Source of the DNA: PALSA-612 sp963704335
Lineage (GTDB): Bacteria; Actinomycetota; Thermoleophilia; Gaiellales; Gaiellaceae
DNA length: 64,000 nucleotides
Assembly (NCBI GenBank): GCA_963704335.1
Contig: OY969889.1
Location: forward strand, 2,666,001-2,730,000
Direction of reading: 5' to 3'
The position numbers were made by a program, and so were the translations under genes. Positions 48,439 through 56,505 of the stretch are shown here, piece after piece. The first letter of the stretch is position 1; every line of letters begins with the position of its first letter. The notes below the pieces were generated by a model. That model did no database searches, had not been told where the DNA came from, and saw only the letters and a program-made list of their open reading frames with translations.

Positions 48439-48974
48439 CCGACGCAACTGCTTGCCCCGGCTGTGGCGCCTCTCTTAGCCCCGGACAGGAATACTGCGTC
48501 GAGTGCGGCCGGCGTCAACTGCCGCGCCGGAAGCCGATGCACTGGCTCTGGCCAGTGGGGGCCGCGGCTCTCGTGGCAGCCGGAGGCGCTGCGGGTGCGG
48601 TCGCTGCCGGTGCGGACGACGCCGCCAACTCCACGATCGTGGCGCTGACACCGCTGCGGCCGGCCGCGTCGCCGGCGGTGCGGCCCTCGCCCAAGCTGCG
48701 GAACTGGCCGGCTCGGCGAGATGGCTACACCGTAGTGCTCTCGGTCATCCCCACCACGGCAGGGCCTGGCGTGGCGCGTACGCGGGCACTTGCGGCCGTG
48801 GCGGCCGGAGCACCGGACGTCGGCGTGCTCGCCTCGTCGCGTTACGCGAGCCTTCATCCCGGCTACCGGCTCGTCTTCAGCGGCGTCTACCGCACCCTCG
48901 ACGAGGCGCTGGCGGCGTTACCTCGGGCTGCCCGGCACGCGCGCTCGGCGTACGCACAACAGATCACGCGCTGA
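48435..48974 (+). CDS. Zinc-ribbon, single-pass membrane protein with SPOR-like domain
   Basis: 179 residues. N-terminal zinc ribbon CPGCGASLSPGQEYCVECGR, one membrane helix (WLWPVGAAALVAAGGAAGAV), a Pro/Ala linker and a C-terminal domain that resembles SPOR (DGYTVVLSVIPTTAGPGVAR, HPGYRLVFSGVYRTLDEALA). SPOR domains bind denuded septal peptidoglycan, so the protein may place a cytoplasmic zinc-ribbon partner near the division site. That is inference from domain order. Coupled to the preceding zinc-ribbon gene. Confidence 0.75.
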   Translation: MTDATACPGCGASLSPGQEYCVECGRRQLPRRKPMHWLWPVGAAALVAAGGAAGAVAAGADDAANSTIVALTPLRPAASPAVRPSPKLRNWPARRDGYTVVLSVIPTTAGPGVARTRALAAVAAGAPDVGVLASSRYASLHPGYRLVFSGVYRTLDEALAALPRAARHARSAYAQQITR

Positions 48975-49013
48975 CAGTCCGAGCCGGACTTTGTGACATT
49001 CCTGGACCAGACT

Positions 49014-49042
49014 TTGTAACAGCGCCCAAAACGCGTTAGACT
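49014..49042 (+). promoter_or_regulatory. Promoter with upstream direct repeat and structured leader
   Basis: -35 TTGTAA (49014-49019), 17-base spacer, -10 TAGACT (49037-49042). GACTTTGTGACA (48987-48998) is repeated as GACTTTGTAACA (49010-49021) with a 23-base period, the second copy covering the -35. The predicted transcript begins near 49049, exactly at GAGCGGG, which pairs with CCCGCTC (49076-49082); GGGGT-ACGG-ACCCC (49053-49066) is a competing hairpin. Confidence 0.55.
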
Positions 49043-49124
49043 CAGATCGAGCGGGGTACGGACCCCCCATTAACGCCCGCTCAACAAAGCGCTTTCTCGA
49101 ACTTCACACGGGAACGAGATACTG

Positions 49125-49583
49125 ATGACCATGGACGAACGAGTGGCCGAGATCCGCGCCTGCATGTATCAGTATTCGCGGGCGCTGTACCGCTCGATCA
49201 AGGATCTCATCGACCCGTACGTCGACCCCGCGGAGCAGCTCGAGTACCGCCGCGAGGTGCTTGCGTCGTGCGAGCAGACGATGGAGCGGCTCGCCACCGA
49301 CCCCCACTACTTCGCGAACCCCGATAAAGCGCTCTTCCAGGACATCCGGCGGTACTTCCCGATCACGAGCCAGGCCCAGGTGGCCTGGTCAGTAGACAAG
49401 GTCGTCGGTGCTGCCGTTGCCTTCATCGATGAGCAGATCGAGGCGGGAGCTTTCGACGGCGGTGTGGCTCGCTGCCAGGCGATGACACGGAAGGGCAAGC
49501 CCTGCCAGCGGACGCCGCTTCCCGAGCGGCACTACTGCCCGTCGCACCAGCACCTCGAGCAGCGCTCGAAGGTCGCTGCGTAA
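49125..49583 (+). CDS. Protein of unknown function with C-terminal Cys/His zinc-knuckle-like motif
   Basis: 152 residues from ATG 49125 (a second ATG follows at once). The N-terminal 110 residues are helical and acidic (DERVAEIRACMYQYSRALYR, VDPAEQLEYRREVLASCEQT). The C-terminus reads RCQAMTRKGKPCQRTPLPER then HYCPSHQH, a C-x9-C-x10-C-x2-H treble-clef-like pattern found in small DNA- or RNA-associated proteins. No catalytic motif. It has its own promoter with a structured leader and lies directly before pafBC; a role in the same DNA-damage circuit is conceivable but unsupported. Confidence 0.72.
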   Translation: MTMDERVAEIRACMYQYSRALYRSIKDLIDPYVDPAEQLEYRREVLASCEQTMERLATDPHYFANPDKALFQDIRRYFPITSQAQVAWSVDKVVGAAVAFIDEQIEAGAFDGGVARCQAMTRKGKPCQRTPLPERHYCPSHQHLEQRSKVAA

Positions 49584-49603
49584 CTAGACCTTCCGAGCAC
49601 ACC

Positions 49604-49622
49604 GGCGAGCTATAAGCTCGCC
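49604..49622. promoter_or_regulatory. Perfect inverted repeat GGCGAGC-TATAA-GCTCGCC over the pafBC -10
   Basis: 7-bp arms with a 5-base loop. The loop and right arm contain TATAAG/TAAGCT, a -10 candidate 9 bases before the pafBC GTG (49628). It could be an operator for autoregulation or, as RNA, a weak terminator for the upstream gene (only two T follow). Confidence 0.5.
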
Positions 49623-49627
49623 TTCGC

Positions 49628-51640
49628 GTGTCTCATGACACTGACAAGCTGATCCGCCAGCTGTCGCTGGTGGCGTTCCTGATGGCCGAGCTCCGCCCGC
49701 TGACGGCACGGGACGTGAAGCAGAACGTCGAGGGCTACTCGGAGATGTCCGACGAGGCGTTCGCGCGGCGGTTCTATTCGGACCGCTCGGAGCTGCTCTC
49801 GCTCGGTGTCCCCCTCCAGTCGCAACGGGACGAGTTCACGGGCGAGGAGCTCTATACGCTGCGCTCCGAAAACTACTTCCTGCCGCCGCTCGAGCTCACC
49901 GACGACGAGCTGGCAGCACTCCAGACATGCCTTTACCTGCTCGAGGGCCAGTTCGCGTACGCGGAGCCGTTCCGCCTCGCCCTGCAGAACCTCGCGCTAG
50001 GCCGCCCGGGCTTCGCGCACGCACCGTCGGAGACGGCCGTGCGCGTCGAGGTGACCGATCCGGACTACTCGCCGGAGCTCGCGGGGCGGTTGAGCAAGCT
50101 GGAGACGGCGATCTCGAAGCAACGGACGCTGAAGTTCGACTACTGGGGCATCGCCCGCGACAAGGTTCGCGCCCGCACCATCGACCCGTACGCGCTCTTG
50201 CCACACGAGGGCAGCTGGTACGTGATCGGGCGCGATCACAAGGCCGAGGAGATCCGGACGTTCCGCGTCTCCCGCATCCGCGGTGAGATCCGCTTTGCGA
50301 CGCGGAGGGAGCGCGACTTCCGGTTGCCGCCCGAGTTCAACGCCCAGAAGCACCGGCCGCCGCCCGCATGGCAGATGGGAGAGATCGTCGGCGAGGCGCG
50401 AATCGAGCTGACAAGCGATACCGCCTGGTGGGTCGAGCGCACGCACCGGCGCTCGGGGCACATCGAGGATGGCGTGTTCGTCACTCCGTACGCGAGCATC
50501 GAGCACCTCGCAGCGTGGGTCTTGCGGCTGGACGGGCGAGCGGTACCGGTGGAGCCCGACGAGCTCCGCCGTGAAGTGGCGGTCAGCCTGAGGAGGGTCA
50601 GGGAGCGCCACGAAGGCGATCCTCCGAAGGTCGCTGGGCACGCCCCGGACGCCGACGAGCCGCTGCCCGAGCGTCCCGCCGGTCCGGTCGCGCCCGAGCG
50701 CTTCGGACTGCTGCAGGCTCTGCTCGCGTATCTGCTTGCTGCCTGCGGTGAGGACACGAGCGCCGAGATCCCGGCAGCGGAGCTCGTCGATCGCTTCACG
50801 ATCCCCTCCGAGGCGCTCGAGGAGCACCTATCCCTGCTCAACCTCGTCAACTTCGGCGGCGGTTGCTACGCGGTCTACGCCGAGCTGCGCGGCGACACGG
50901 TGCACGTGGACAAGGAGCTGTTCGGGGACACGTTCCGGTCGTCACCGCGACTGACGCCGCTCGAGGCGCGGGCGATCAGGCTGGCGCTCGAGTTCGTCGG
51001 CCCGATGATTGCGGCCGAGGCGCACCGGCCGCTGGACAAGGTGCGGCGGAAGCTCGAAGAGACGTTCGGCGAGTTCGACCTCGCCCAGACCGCCGAGCCG
51101 CAGGGCGACCGCATCGAGGAACGGCTCATCGCCACGCTCAGCAACGGCATCAAGCGCCGGCGACTGGTGAACATCGAGTACGTCAAGGTCGGCGAGGAGG
51201 CCGTCGTGGCGCACACGGTGGAGCCGTACTGGCTCGAGCGGCAGTTGCCCCACTGGTACGTCCACACGTGGGACCGCACGCGCGACGACGCGCGCAGCTT
51301 CCGGCTCGACCGCATGCGATCTGCGGCGCTCACACCCGAGAAGTTCGAGCCCCGCGAGGGATTCGAGCCCGATCGGCTGCGAGATGCACGCGTCGCGCGT
51401 ATCCATTACTCGAAGCATGTTGCCCGGTGGGAAGTGGAGCGCGGCGCGCAGCCGTTGCGCGACGGTAGCGCCACCGCCGAGCAGAAGGTCGGCAGCCCGG
51501 AGTGGCTCGTCGGGGAGATTCTCCGCTTCCGCGGCGAGGCGGTCGTGATCGAACCGGCCGACCTCCGCCGAAGCGTCGCGGAGCGCGCGCGAGAGTTGCT
51601 GTCAGAGCTCGGGCTCGCCCGCTTGCGCGTCAAAGTCTGA
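49628..51640 (+). CDS. pafBC: Fused PafBC: two HTH-WYL regulators in one chain
   Basis: 670 residues from GTG 49628. First half (PafB-like, 1-about 330): N-terminal winged helix (RQLSLVAFLMAELRPLTARD), WYL domain LKFDYWGIARDKVRARTIDP followed by YALLPHEGSWYVIGRDHKAE, then the WCX extension. Second half (PafC-like): a second helical entry (FGLLQALLAYLLAACGEDTS), WYL domain VNIEYVKVGEEAVVAHTVEP followed by YWLERQLPHWYVHTWDRTRD, then a second WCX. PafBC activates the RecA/LexA-independent DNA-damage regulon of actinobacteria, responding to single-stranded DNA. Fusion of the two is known in some actinobacteria. The Pup-ligase genes that often neighbour it are absent here. Confidence 0.92.
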   Translation: MSHDTDKLIRQLSLVAFLMAELRPLTARDVKQNVEGYSEMSDEAFARRFYSDRSELLSLGVPLQSQRDEFTGEELYTLRSENYFLPPLELTDDELAALQTCLYLLEGQFAYAEPFRLALQNLALGRPGFAHAPSETAVRVEVTDPDYSPELAGRLSKLETAISKQRTLKFDYWGIARDKVRARTIDPYALLPHEGSWYVIGRDHKAEEIRTFRVSRIRGEIRFATRRERDFRLPPEFNAQKHRPPPAWQMGEIVGEARIELTSDTAWWVERTHRRSGHIEDGVFVTPYASIEHLAAWVLRLDGRAVPVEPDELRREVAVSLRRVRERHEGDPPKVAGHAPDADEPLPERPAGPVAPERFGLLQALLAYLLAACGEDTSAEIPAAELVDRFTIPSEALEEHLSLLNLVNFGGGCYAVYAELRGDTVHVDKELFGDTFRSSPRLTPLEARAIRLALEFVGPMIAAEAHRPLDKVRRKLEETFGEFDLAQTAEPQGDRIEERLIATLSNGIKRRRLVNIEYVKVGEEAVVAHTVEPYWLERQLPHWYVHTWDRTRDDARSFRLDRMRSAALTPEKFEPREGFEPDRLRDARVARIHYSKHVARWEVERGAQPLRDGSATAEQKVGSPEWLVGEILRFRGEAVVIEPADLRRSVAERARELLSELGLARLRVKV

Positions 51641-51648
51641 GTTCACGC

Positions 51649-52638
51649 GTGAAGGCGATTCGCATCCACGAGGACGGCGGTCCCGAGGTGCTGCGCTACG
51701 AGGACGTTCCGGATCCGTCGCCCGCCGCCGGCGAGGTTCTGGTCGGGCTGCGCGCCGCATCGCTGAATCACCTGGACGTGTGGGTGCGCAAGGGCCTGCC
51801 CTCCGTGCCCAAGCCGCGGATCCTCGGCGCGGACGGCGCAGGCGTCGTCGAGGGCCTGGGCGAGGGCGTCGAGGGCTTCGAGCCGGGACAGCGCGTCGTC
51901 ATCAACCCTGGCGTCATGCACAACGGCCGCGTGACCGTGATCGGCGAGCACACCGACGGGACGCACGCCGAGCTGATCGCCGTGCCGGCCACGAACGTCT
52001 ATCTCCTTCCCGACGACATCGCATTCGAGGAGGCGGCCGCCTTCCCCCTCGTCTTCGAGACGGCCTACCGGATGCTCGTGACGAAGGCCGGCCTCCGTGA
52101 AGGCGAGTGGGTGCTCGTATGGGGTATCGGCGGCGGCGTTGCGACCGCGGCGTTCCAGATCGCGAAGGCCCTCGGCGCACACGTGATCGCCACCTCTTCG
52201 AGCGACGCGAAGCTGGAGCGCGCGAGCGAGCTCGGCGCAGACGCCACCGTCAACCACGATTCGGGCGACGTCAAGGCCACGGTGATCGAGGCAACGGGCG
52301 GCCGCGGTGCGGACGTCGTCATCGAGCACGTCGGTGAGGCCACGTGGCGCACGTCACAGGACGTTGCCTCGCAGGGCGGGCGCATCGTCGTCTGCGGGGC
52401 GACCACTGGCCCGAACCCGCCCGCGGCGCTGCACCGAATCTGGTGGAAGGAACTCGCCATCCTCGGGTCATCGATGGGGACCAAGGACGACTTCGAGGCC
52501 GCCTTCGAGCTCGTCAAGGACGGCCGGGCGAAGGTGATCGTCGACTCGACGTTCCCGCTCGCCGACACGCGTGCCGCCCACGAGCGCCTGGAAGCGGGCG
52601 AGCAGTTCGGGAAGATCGTCCTGACCATTCCGGAATAA
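51649..52638 (+). CDS. MDR-family oxidoreductase (quinone reductase/alcohol dehydrogenase-like)
   Basis: 329 residues from GTG 51649. GroES-like N-terminus (VKAIRIHEDGGPEVLRYEDV), NHLDVWVRKGLPSVPKPRIL with the GADGAGVV block, and the cofactor domain WVLVWGIGGGVATAAFQIAK. The conserved GADVVIEHVGEATW and SQGGRIVVCGATTGPNP follow. Where zinc-type enzymes carry the four-cysteine structural lobe, this one reads VVINPGVMHNGRVTVIGEHT with no cysteines, so it lacks structural zinc. The NADPH-quinone oxidoreductase side of the family is likely; substrate unknown. Starts 9 bases after pafBC. Confidence 0.88.
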   Translation: MKAIRIHEDGGPEVLRYEDVPDPSPAAGEVLVGLRAASLNHLDVWVRKGLPSVPKPRILGADGAGVVEGLGEGVEGFEPGQRVVINPGVMHNGRVTVIGEHTDGTHAELIAVPATNVYLLPDDIAFEEAAAFPLVFETAYRMLVTKAGLREGEWVLVWGIGGGVATAAFQIAKALGAHVIATSSSDAKLERASELGADATVNHDSGDVKATVIEATGGRGADVVIEHVGEATWRTSQDVASQGGRIVVCGATTGPNPPAALHRIWWKELAILGSSMGTKDDFEAAFELVKDGRAKVIVDSTFPLADTRAAHERLEAGEQFGKIVLTIPE

Positions 52639-52710
52639 GCGCCGGGCCGGTTTCGGGCTCGCCTCTCTCGGGGTATGAGTGGTGTCCATCCACCAGGAGA
52701 GGGGCACAAC

Positions 52711-53205
52711 ATGGCAGAACTGACGAAGCTCGAGGCGAAGCTGGGAGAAGTGACCGGACTGGCAATGGCGGCACAGGCGGCCACCAAGAAGGTGACGACC
52801 CTGGCGCAGGAGGAGCATCCCGAGCTCGTGTCGAGGCTCGAGCGGATGCACGAAGAGGCCACAGAGACCGAGCGGCGTTGCACGGAGCTCGCCGACGGCC
52901 TGGACGGCAAGAAGACCGCCATCCTCGAAGAGGCGCGCGCGACGAAGGCCAAGGGCGCGGACATGATGAGCACGTACCTCGACGACGACGCGGACGCGCT
53001 CGACGGCTTCGAGTTCCTCACCATGGCGGAGGCCGGCGAGGTCGGGCACTGGTCGGTCCTGAAGAAGCTGAACGAGAAGAAGGGCTCTGCGGAAGTCCGC
53101 GAGCTCGTGGAGTGGGCGCTGCCCATCCAGGAGGGCCACTTGAAGGGCGTCACGCAGACGTCACTCGAGCTGGCAGCCGAAGAAGACCCCGACGACGAAG
53201 CGTAA
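52711..53205 (+). CDS. Ferritin-like four-helix protein, probable partner of the Mn catalase
   Basis: 164 residues from ATG 52711, preceded by AGGAGAGGGG. All-helical and acidic, with several ExxH-type pairs: RLERMHEEATETERRC, LTMAEAGEVGHWSVLKKLNE and LPIQEGHLKGVTQTS. These could supply a di-metal site in a ferritin-like bundle, but the pattern does not match a named family I can identify. It ends 12 bases before the Mn catalase gene with GGAGG between them, so the two are almost surely co-expressed in oxidative-stress defence. Confidence 0.68.
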   Translation: MAELTKLEAKLGEVTGLAMAAQAATKKVTTLAQEEHPELVSRLERMHEEATETERRCTELADGLDGKKTAILEEARATKAKGADMMSTYLDDDADALDGFEFLTMAEAGEVGHWSVLKKLNEKKGSAEVRELVEWALPIQEGHLKGVTQTSLELAAEEDPDDEA

Positions 53206-53217
53206 GGAGGACGGACA

Positions 53218-54255
53218 ATGATTCGCCGCATCGATCGAATCGCGGTCGAGTTGCCGCCGCCCTCGGAGCCCGACCCCGAGGGCGCACGGGCGGTTCAGGA
53301 GTTGCTGGGCGGAAAGTTCGGGGAGATGTCCACCTTCCTCAACTACACGTTCCAGTCCTTCAACTTCCGGAACCGGCAAGGAGCGCGACCCTTCTATGAC
53401 CTCGTAGCGAACATCGCTGCCGAAGAGTTCGGCCACGTCGAACTGGTGTCATTGACCATCAACACGATGCTGACGGGCGCGTCGCCCACCGACGACGGGC
53501 GCGCACCCAAAGCATCTCTGGCGCCGTTGAAAGGCATCGGGAACCCGCACCACTTCCTCGTAGGCGGCCAGGGTGCGCTGCCCCAGGATTCGCTGGGCCG
53601 CCCCTGGAGCGGGGACTATGTGTTCTCCTCCGGAGATCTCGTGGAGGACCTGACGCACAACTTCTTCCTAGAGACCGGGGCCCGGAACGGCAAGCTGAAG
53701 GTGTGGGAGATGGTCGAGCATCCAGCCGCCCGCGCTCTCACCGGCTACCTCCTGGTACGCGGCGGGGTGCATCAGGTCGCCTACGCAAGGGCGTTGGAGC
53801 GACTGACCGGCGCCGACCTGATGAAGCTCTTTCCCTCGCCGAGGATCCCAACCGAGAAGATCCCCGACTGCAAGCCGCACATCGACCGTGGCGAGCACCT
53901 GCGCCTCTATCGCTTCTCGCCTGACGATTACCTGGAGCTAGCCGCCGTCTTCAACGGACCACATCCCGAGACGGAGGAAGAGCTCATAGTCGTCGATGAA
54001 GCGCCGGCCGGAGTGCCGGCGTTCGACCTACCGTCCCAGCCGGCGGTCTTTGCGCCCGACTACGCTCCGGAGGAGATCGCCGAGATCGCCGCCAAGCTGC
54101 GCTCGAAGGCCGGTCTCCCCAAGACGGCGACCGGCGAGGTGGCCAACGGGAAGAAGACAGCGGGAAAGCCGCGTCGGGCGGCCAAGCGAAGACCCGCTAC
54201 CAAGAAGACGGCCACGCGTAAGAGGGCGACGAGCAAGACAGCCGCCCGCACGTAG
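53218..54255 (+). CDS. Manganese catalase family protein with histone-H1-like C-terminal tail
   Basis: 345 residues. The di-manganese ferritin-like domain has ligands in GGKFGEMSTFLNYTFQSFNF (Glu), ANIAAEEFGHVELVSLTINT (ExxH), SGDLVEDLTHNFFLETGARN (Glu) and TGYLLVRGGVHQVAYARALE (His). It should dismutate hydrogen peroxide. After about residue 295 the chain changes to a Lys/Arg/Ala/Thr tail (GKPRRAAKRRPATKKTATRK then RATSKTAART), similar to histone H1 or actinobacterial HupB tails, suggesting DNA binding. The tail is in frame and ends at a normal stop, so it is part of the protein. Confidence 0.92.
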   Translation: MIRRIDRIAVELPPPSEPDPEGARAVQELLGGKFGEMSTFLNYTFQSFNFRNRQGARPFYDLVANIAAEEFGHVELVSLTINTMLTGASPTDDGRAPKASLAPLKGIGNPHHFLVGGQGALPQDSLGRPWSGDYVFSSGDLVEDLTHNFFLETGARNGKLKVWEMVEHPAARALTGYLLVRGGVHQVAYARALERLTGADLMKLFPSPRIPTEKIPDCKPHIDRGEHLRLYRFSPDDYLELAAVFNGPHPETEEELIVVDEAPAGVPAFDLPSQPAVFAPDYAPEEIAEIAAKLRSKAGLPKTATGEVANGKKTAGKPRRAAKRRPATKKTATRKRATSKTAART

Positions 54256-54279
54256 GCCTCGAATGGAGCTCGAGCTGGC

Positions 54280-54588
54280 CTAACCGAATCCGAGAATGAA
54301 CTTCGCGTCGTCGGACATCCTGTCCGGCGTCCACGGCGGATCCCAGGTCAGCTCGAGCTCGATGTCCTTTACGTCAGGAAAAGACTCGGCCACGGTGTTG
54401 TGGATGTCCTCCTGGATCATCGGTCCGGCCGGGCAGCCCATCGACGTCAGGCTATGAATCACCTTGATCTTGTCGGACTCGATCTCCACGTCGTAGACGA
54501 GGCCGAGGTCGACGATGTCCATGCCCAGCTCCGGGTCTTCGACCCGGTGTAGGGCTACCAGCACGTCGTCTTTCGTCGGCACGACCAC
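54280..54588 (-). CDS. Metal-sulfur cluster assembly factor (MIP18/DUF59, SufT-like)
   Basis: 102 residues; the start could be GTG 54588 or 54582. DUF59 fold: ALHRVEDPELGMDIVDLGLV near the N-terminus, HSLTSMGCPAGPMIQEDIHN with the reactive cysteine, and ELELTWDPPWTPDRMSDDAK near the end. Such proteins help mature Fe-S enzymes; PaaD-like roles are less likely without phenylacetate genes. Last gene of the minus-strand operon that starts at the M32 carboxypeptidase; 18 bases downstream of the GlpX-like gene. Confidence 0.88.
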   Translation of the reverse strand: MVVPTKDDVLVALHRVEDPELGMDIVDLGLVYDVEIESDKIKVIHSLTSMGCPAGPMIQEDIHNTVAESFPDVKDIELELTWDPPWTPDRMSDDAKFILGFG

Positions 54589-54606
54589 GAGTCTAGTCGG
54601 CAGACG

Positions 54607-55605
54607 CTAGTTACCGGGGAGTCGCACTTCCTCGCGCCGCTCGCGGGCGAAGAAGTGGATCCCTTCCACGAACCGCACCCAGTTGCAGCGGGTGCACATG
54701 ACGAGGGAGTGCGTCCAGGCACTGTCGGCGAGAAAGCGGACGCCTCGCAGCAGGTCGCCCGTGGAGACACCGGTCGCGGCGAAGATGATCTCGCCCGGGG
54801 CGAGGTCCTCCGTCTTGAAGACCCGTTCGATGTTCTCGATGCCGTGCTCACCTGCGGCCTCGATCTCACGCCGAGACGTGGGCCAGAGCTGCGCCTGCAG
54901 CTCCCCGCCGAGGCAACGGAGCGCCGCAGCGGTCATCACGGCCTGCCGGGTGCCGCCGATGCCGATCGCGAGGTGGTCGTTCGTGCCGCGGACGGCTGCA
55001 GAGATGGCGGCCGTGACGGTGCCGTCGGGGATCAGCTTGATGCGCCCGCCGGCAAGGCGGATGTCCTCGATCAGGTCCTCGTGCCGCGGGCGATCGAGGA
55101 CGATCGTCGTCACGTCGTTCGGCGCACGGCCGTAGGCCTCGGCGATCGCCCGCACGTTGTCTTCGACCGGCTTCAGGATGTCCACCGACCCGCGCGCCCG
55201 CGGCCCTACCGCCAGCTGCCGCATGTACATGTCGGGCAGGGGAGGCATCGAATCGCGCCCCGCGACGGCGACGATGGACATCGCTCCCTGGCCACCGCGC
55301 GCGACGACTCCACGCCCCTCGAGCGGGTCGAGCGCGAGATCGACGGCTTCCCCGCCGGCTCCGATCTCGCTGCCGGGCGCGAGATGCGCGGCACCCTCGT
55401 CTGCTCCGATGACCACCCGGCCCGAGATCGGCAGCGACGCGAGCGCCGACTGCATGCCGGAGAACGCCGCCTCCTCGGCGCTCGTCTGGCTGCCGGCGCC
55501 GAGAAACCGCGCGCTGGCCAGGGCGGCCCTTTCGGTCGCGCGAGCGTAGAGCTCGCACGTGCAGGCGCGGCTCAGAGCTTCTTCCAGATCAGCGCTCGAG
55601 GCCAC
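54607..55605 (-). CDS. GlpX-like (class II fructose-1,6-bisphosphatase) protein with altered active site
   Basis: About 332 residues if started at GTG 55605 (overlapping the kinase stop by 17 bases); no ATG fits. The GlpX fold is clear: ARFLGAGSQTSAEEAAFSGM, VDLALDPLEGRGVVARGGQG, PPLPDMYMRQLAVGP, TAAALRCLGGELQAQLWP, IFAATGVSTGDLLRGVRFLA and VRFVEGIHFF. But key residues differ: the GEGExDEAPM motif is GADEGAAHL, DPxEGT is DPLEGR, GGxPEG is GGTRQA (catalytic Glu lost), and the early Lys/Asp pair is missing. Fructose-bisphosphatase activity is therefore doubtful. Neighbouring cyclic-diphosphoglycerate genes hint at a different phosphoester substrate. Confidence 0.78.
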   Translation of the reverse strand: MASSADLEEALSRACTCELYARATERAALASARFLGAGSQTSAEEAAFSGMQSALASLPISGRVVIGADEGAAHLAPGSEIGAGGEAVDLALDPLEGRGVVARGGQGAMSIVAVAGRDSMPPLPDMYMRQLAVGPRARGSVDILKPVEDNVRAIAEAYGRAPNDVTTIVLDRPRHEDLIEDIRLAGGRIKLIPDGTVTAAISAAVRGTNDHLAIGIGGTRQAVMTAAALRCLGGELQAQLWPTSRREIEAAGEHGIENIERVFKTEDLAPGEIIFAATGVSTGDLLRGVRFLADSAWTHSLVMCTRCNWVRFVEGIHFFARERREEVRLPGN

Positions 55606-56505
55606 TGCCGACCGCGTCGAGCCTCTCCGCGCTCGCAAGCACGAGGTCCATCGCAGCGCCGATCGTCGCGTCGATGTTCGAGTTCTCGATCACCGGCACG
55701 CCCCCGCGATTCGCGCGATCGACGATGTAGCCCTGCACCCGCCGGATCTCGTCCAGCTGTTCGATGTAACGCCCCACCGGCCGCAGGCCCTCGGTGTTGG
55801 CGTCGCGCACCCAGAAGTGCCCGGCGTGGACGTCCTCGCTTTCTATCTCGAGCACGAATTGGACTGCGAGAGCGCCTTCGACGGGAGGCACGAGGCCGGG
55901 AACGAGGTGGACCCCCTCCAGCACCATGGACCATCCCTCGTGGAGCGCCCGCTCGATGACGGCACGCACGCCGACGAGCACGTTCCGGGTCTGGTCGAGG
56001 AAGCCCGCCAGCGTCGGGTCGTCCGCCTCCGGCGCGGCCGGGCCGGCCTCGAAGCTCGAGTAGTGGATGGAAGGCATGAACTCCTCGGAGAAGAACGCGC
56101 GCATCGTCTGCCGGATGAAGTCGGTGGACGTGACGCGGGTGATGCCCAGCCGGTACGCGATCTCGGTGGCCACGCGCGACTTGCCCGTGCCGGTGCCGCC
56201 ACCGACGAGGACGACGATGGGCACGATCGAGTGCTCTGCAGCTCGCGGTAGCGGCGCAGCCGGCGCACGGCATCGACACCTTCGCTCTCACCCAGAACGT
56301 CCTGTGCCAGCTCTTCGAGGCGCTCGAGGTCGACGGACGTCTCATGGCGCAGCTCGAGGTCGGCCTCGACGCGGAGAGCGAGCTCCCAGGCATGTACCGA
56401 CGAAAGGCCCGTCGCCATGAGCGCGCGCGCGAGCAGGCCCTTCGAGTACGGGAGCCCTCCCTCACCGCCCAGCGGCAGGTGATCGAGGCGCCGCGGCTCG
56501 GTCAT
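55589..56505 (-). CDS. 2-phosphoglycerate kinase (ATP-cone plus P-loop kinase), with an apparent 1-base frameshift
   Basis: Starts at ATG 56505, overlapping the synthetase stop as ATGA. The N-terminal ATP-cone-like region (GGLPYSKGLLARALMATGLS, SVDLERLEELAQDVLGESEG) runs in one frame to RRYREL. The kinase part (VPIVVLVGGGTGTGKSRVAT with the Walker A loop, STDFIRQTMRAFF, SMVLEGVHLVPGLVPP) is in the next frame. One missing base at CTGCAG (about 56236-56242) joins them into 305 residues, essentially the length of the characterised Methanothermus enzyme. It phosphorylates 2-phosphoglycerate to 2,3-bisphosphoglycerate, the substrate of the synthetase next door. Alternatively ATG 56224 starts a separate 211-residue kinase. 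Confidence 0.82.

Noticed and set aside
49125..49583. Prokaryotic ubiquitin-like protein or Pup-ligase remnant beside pafBC
   Set aside because: No GGE/GGQ C-terminus and no PafA motifs; the C-terminus is a Cys/His motif instead.
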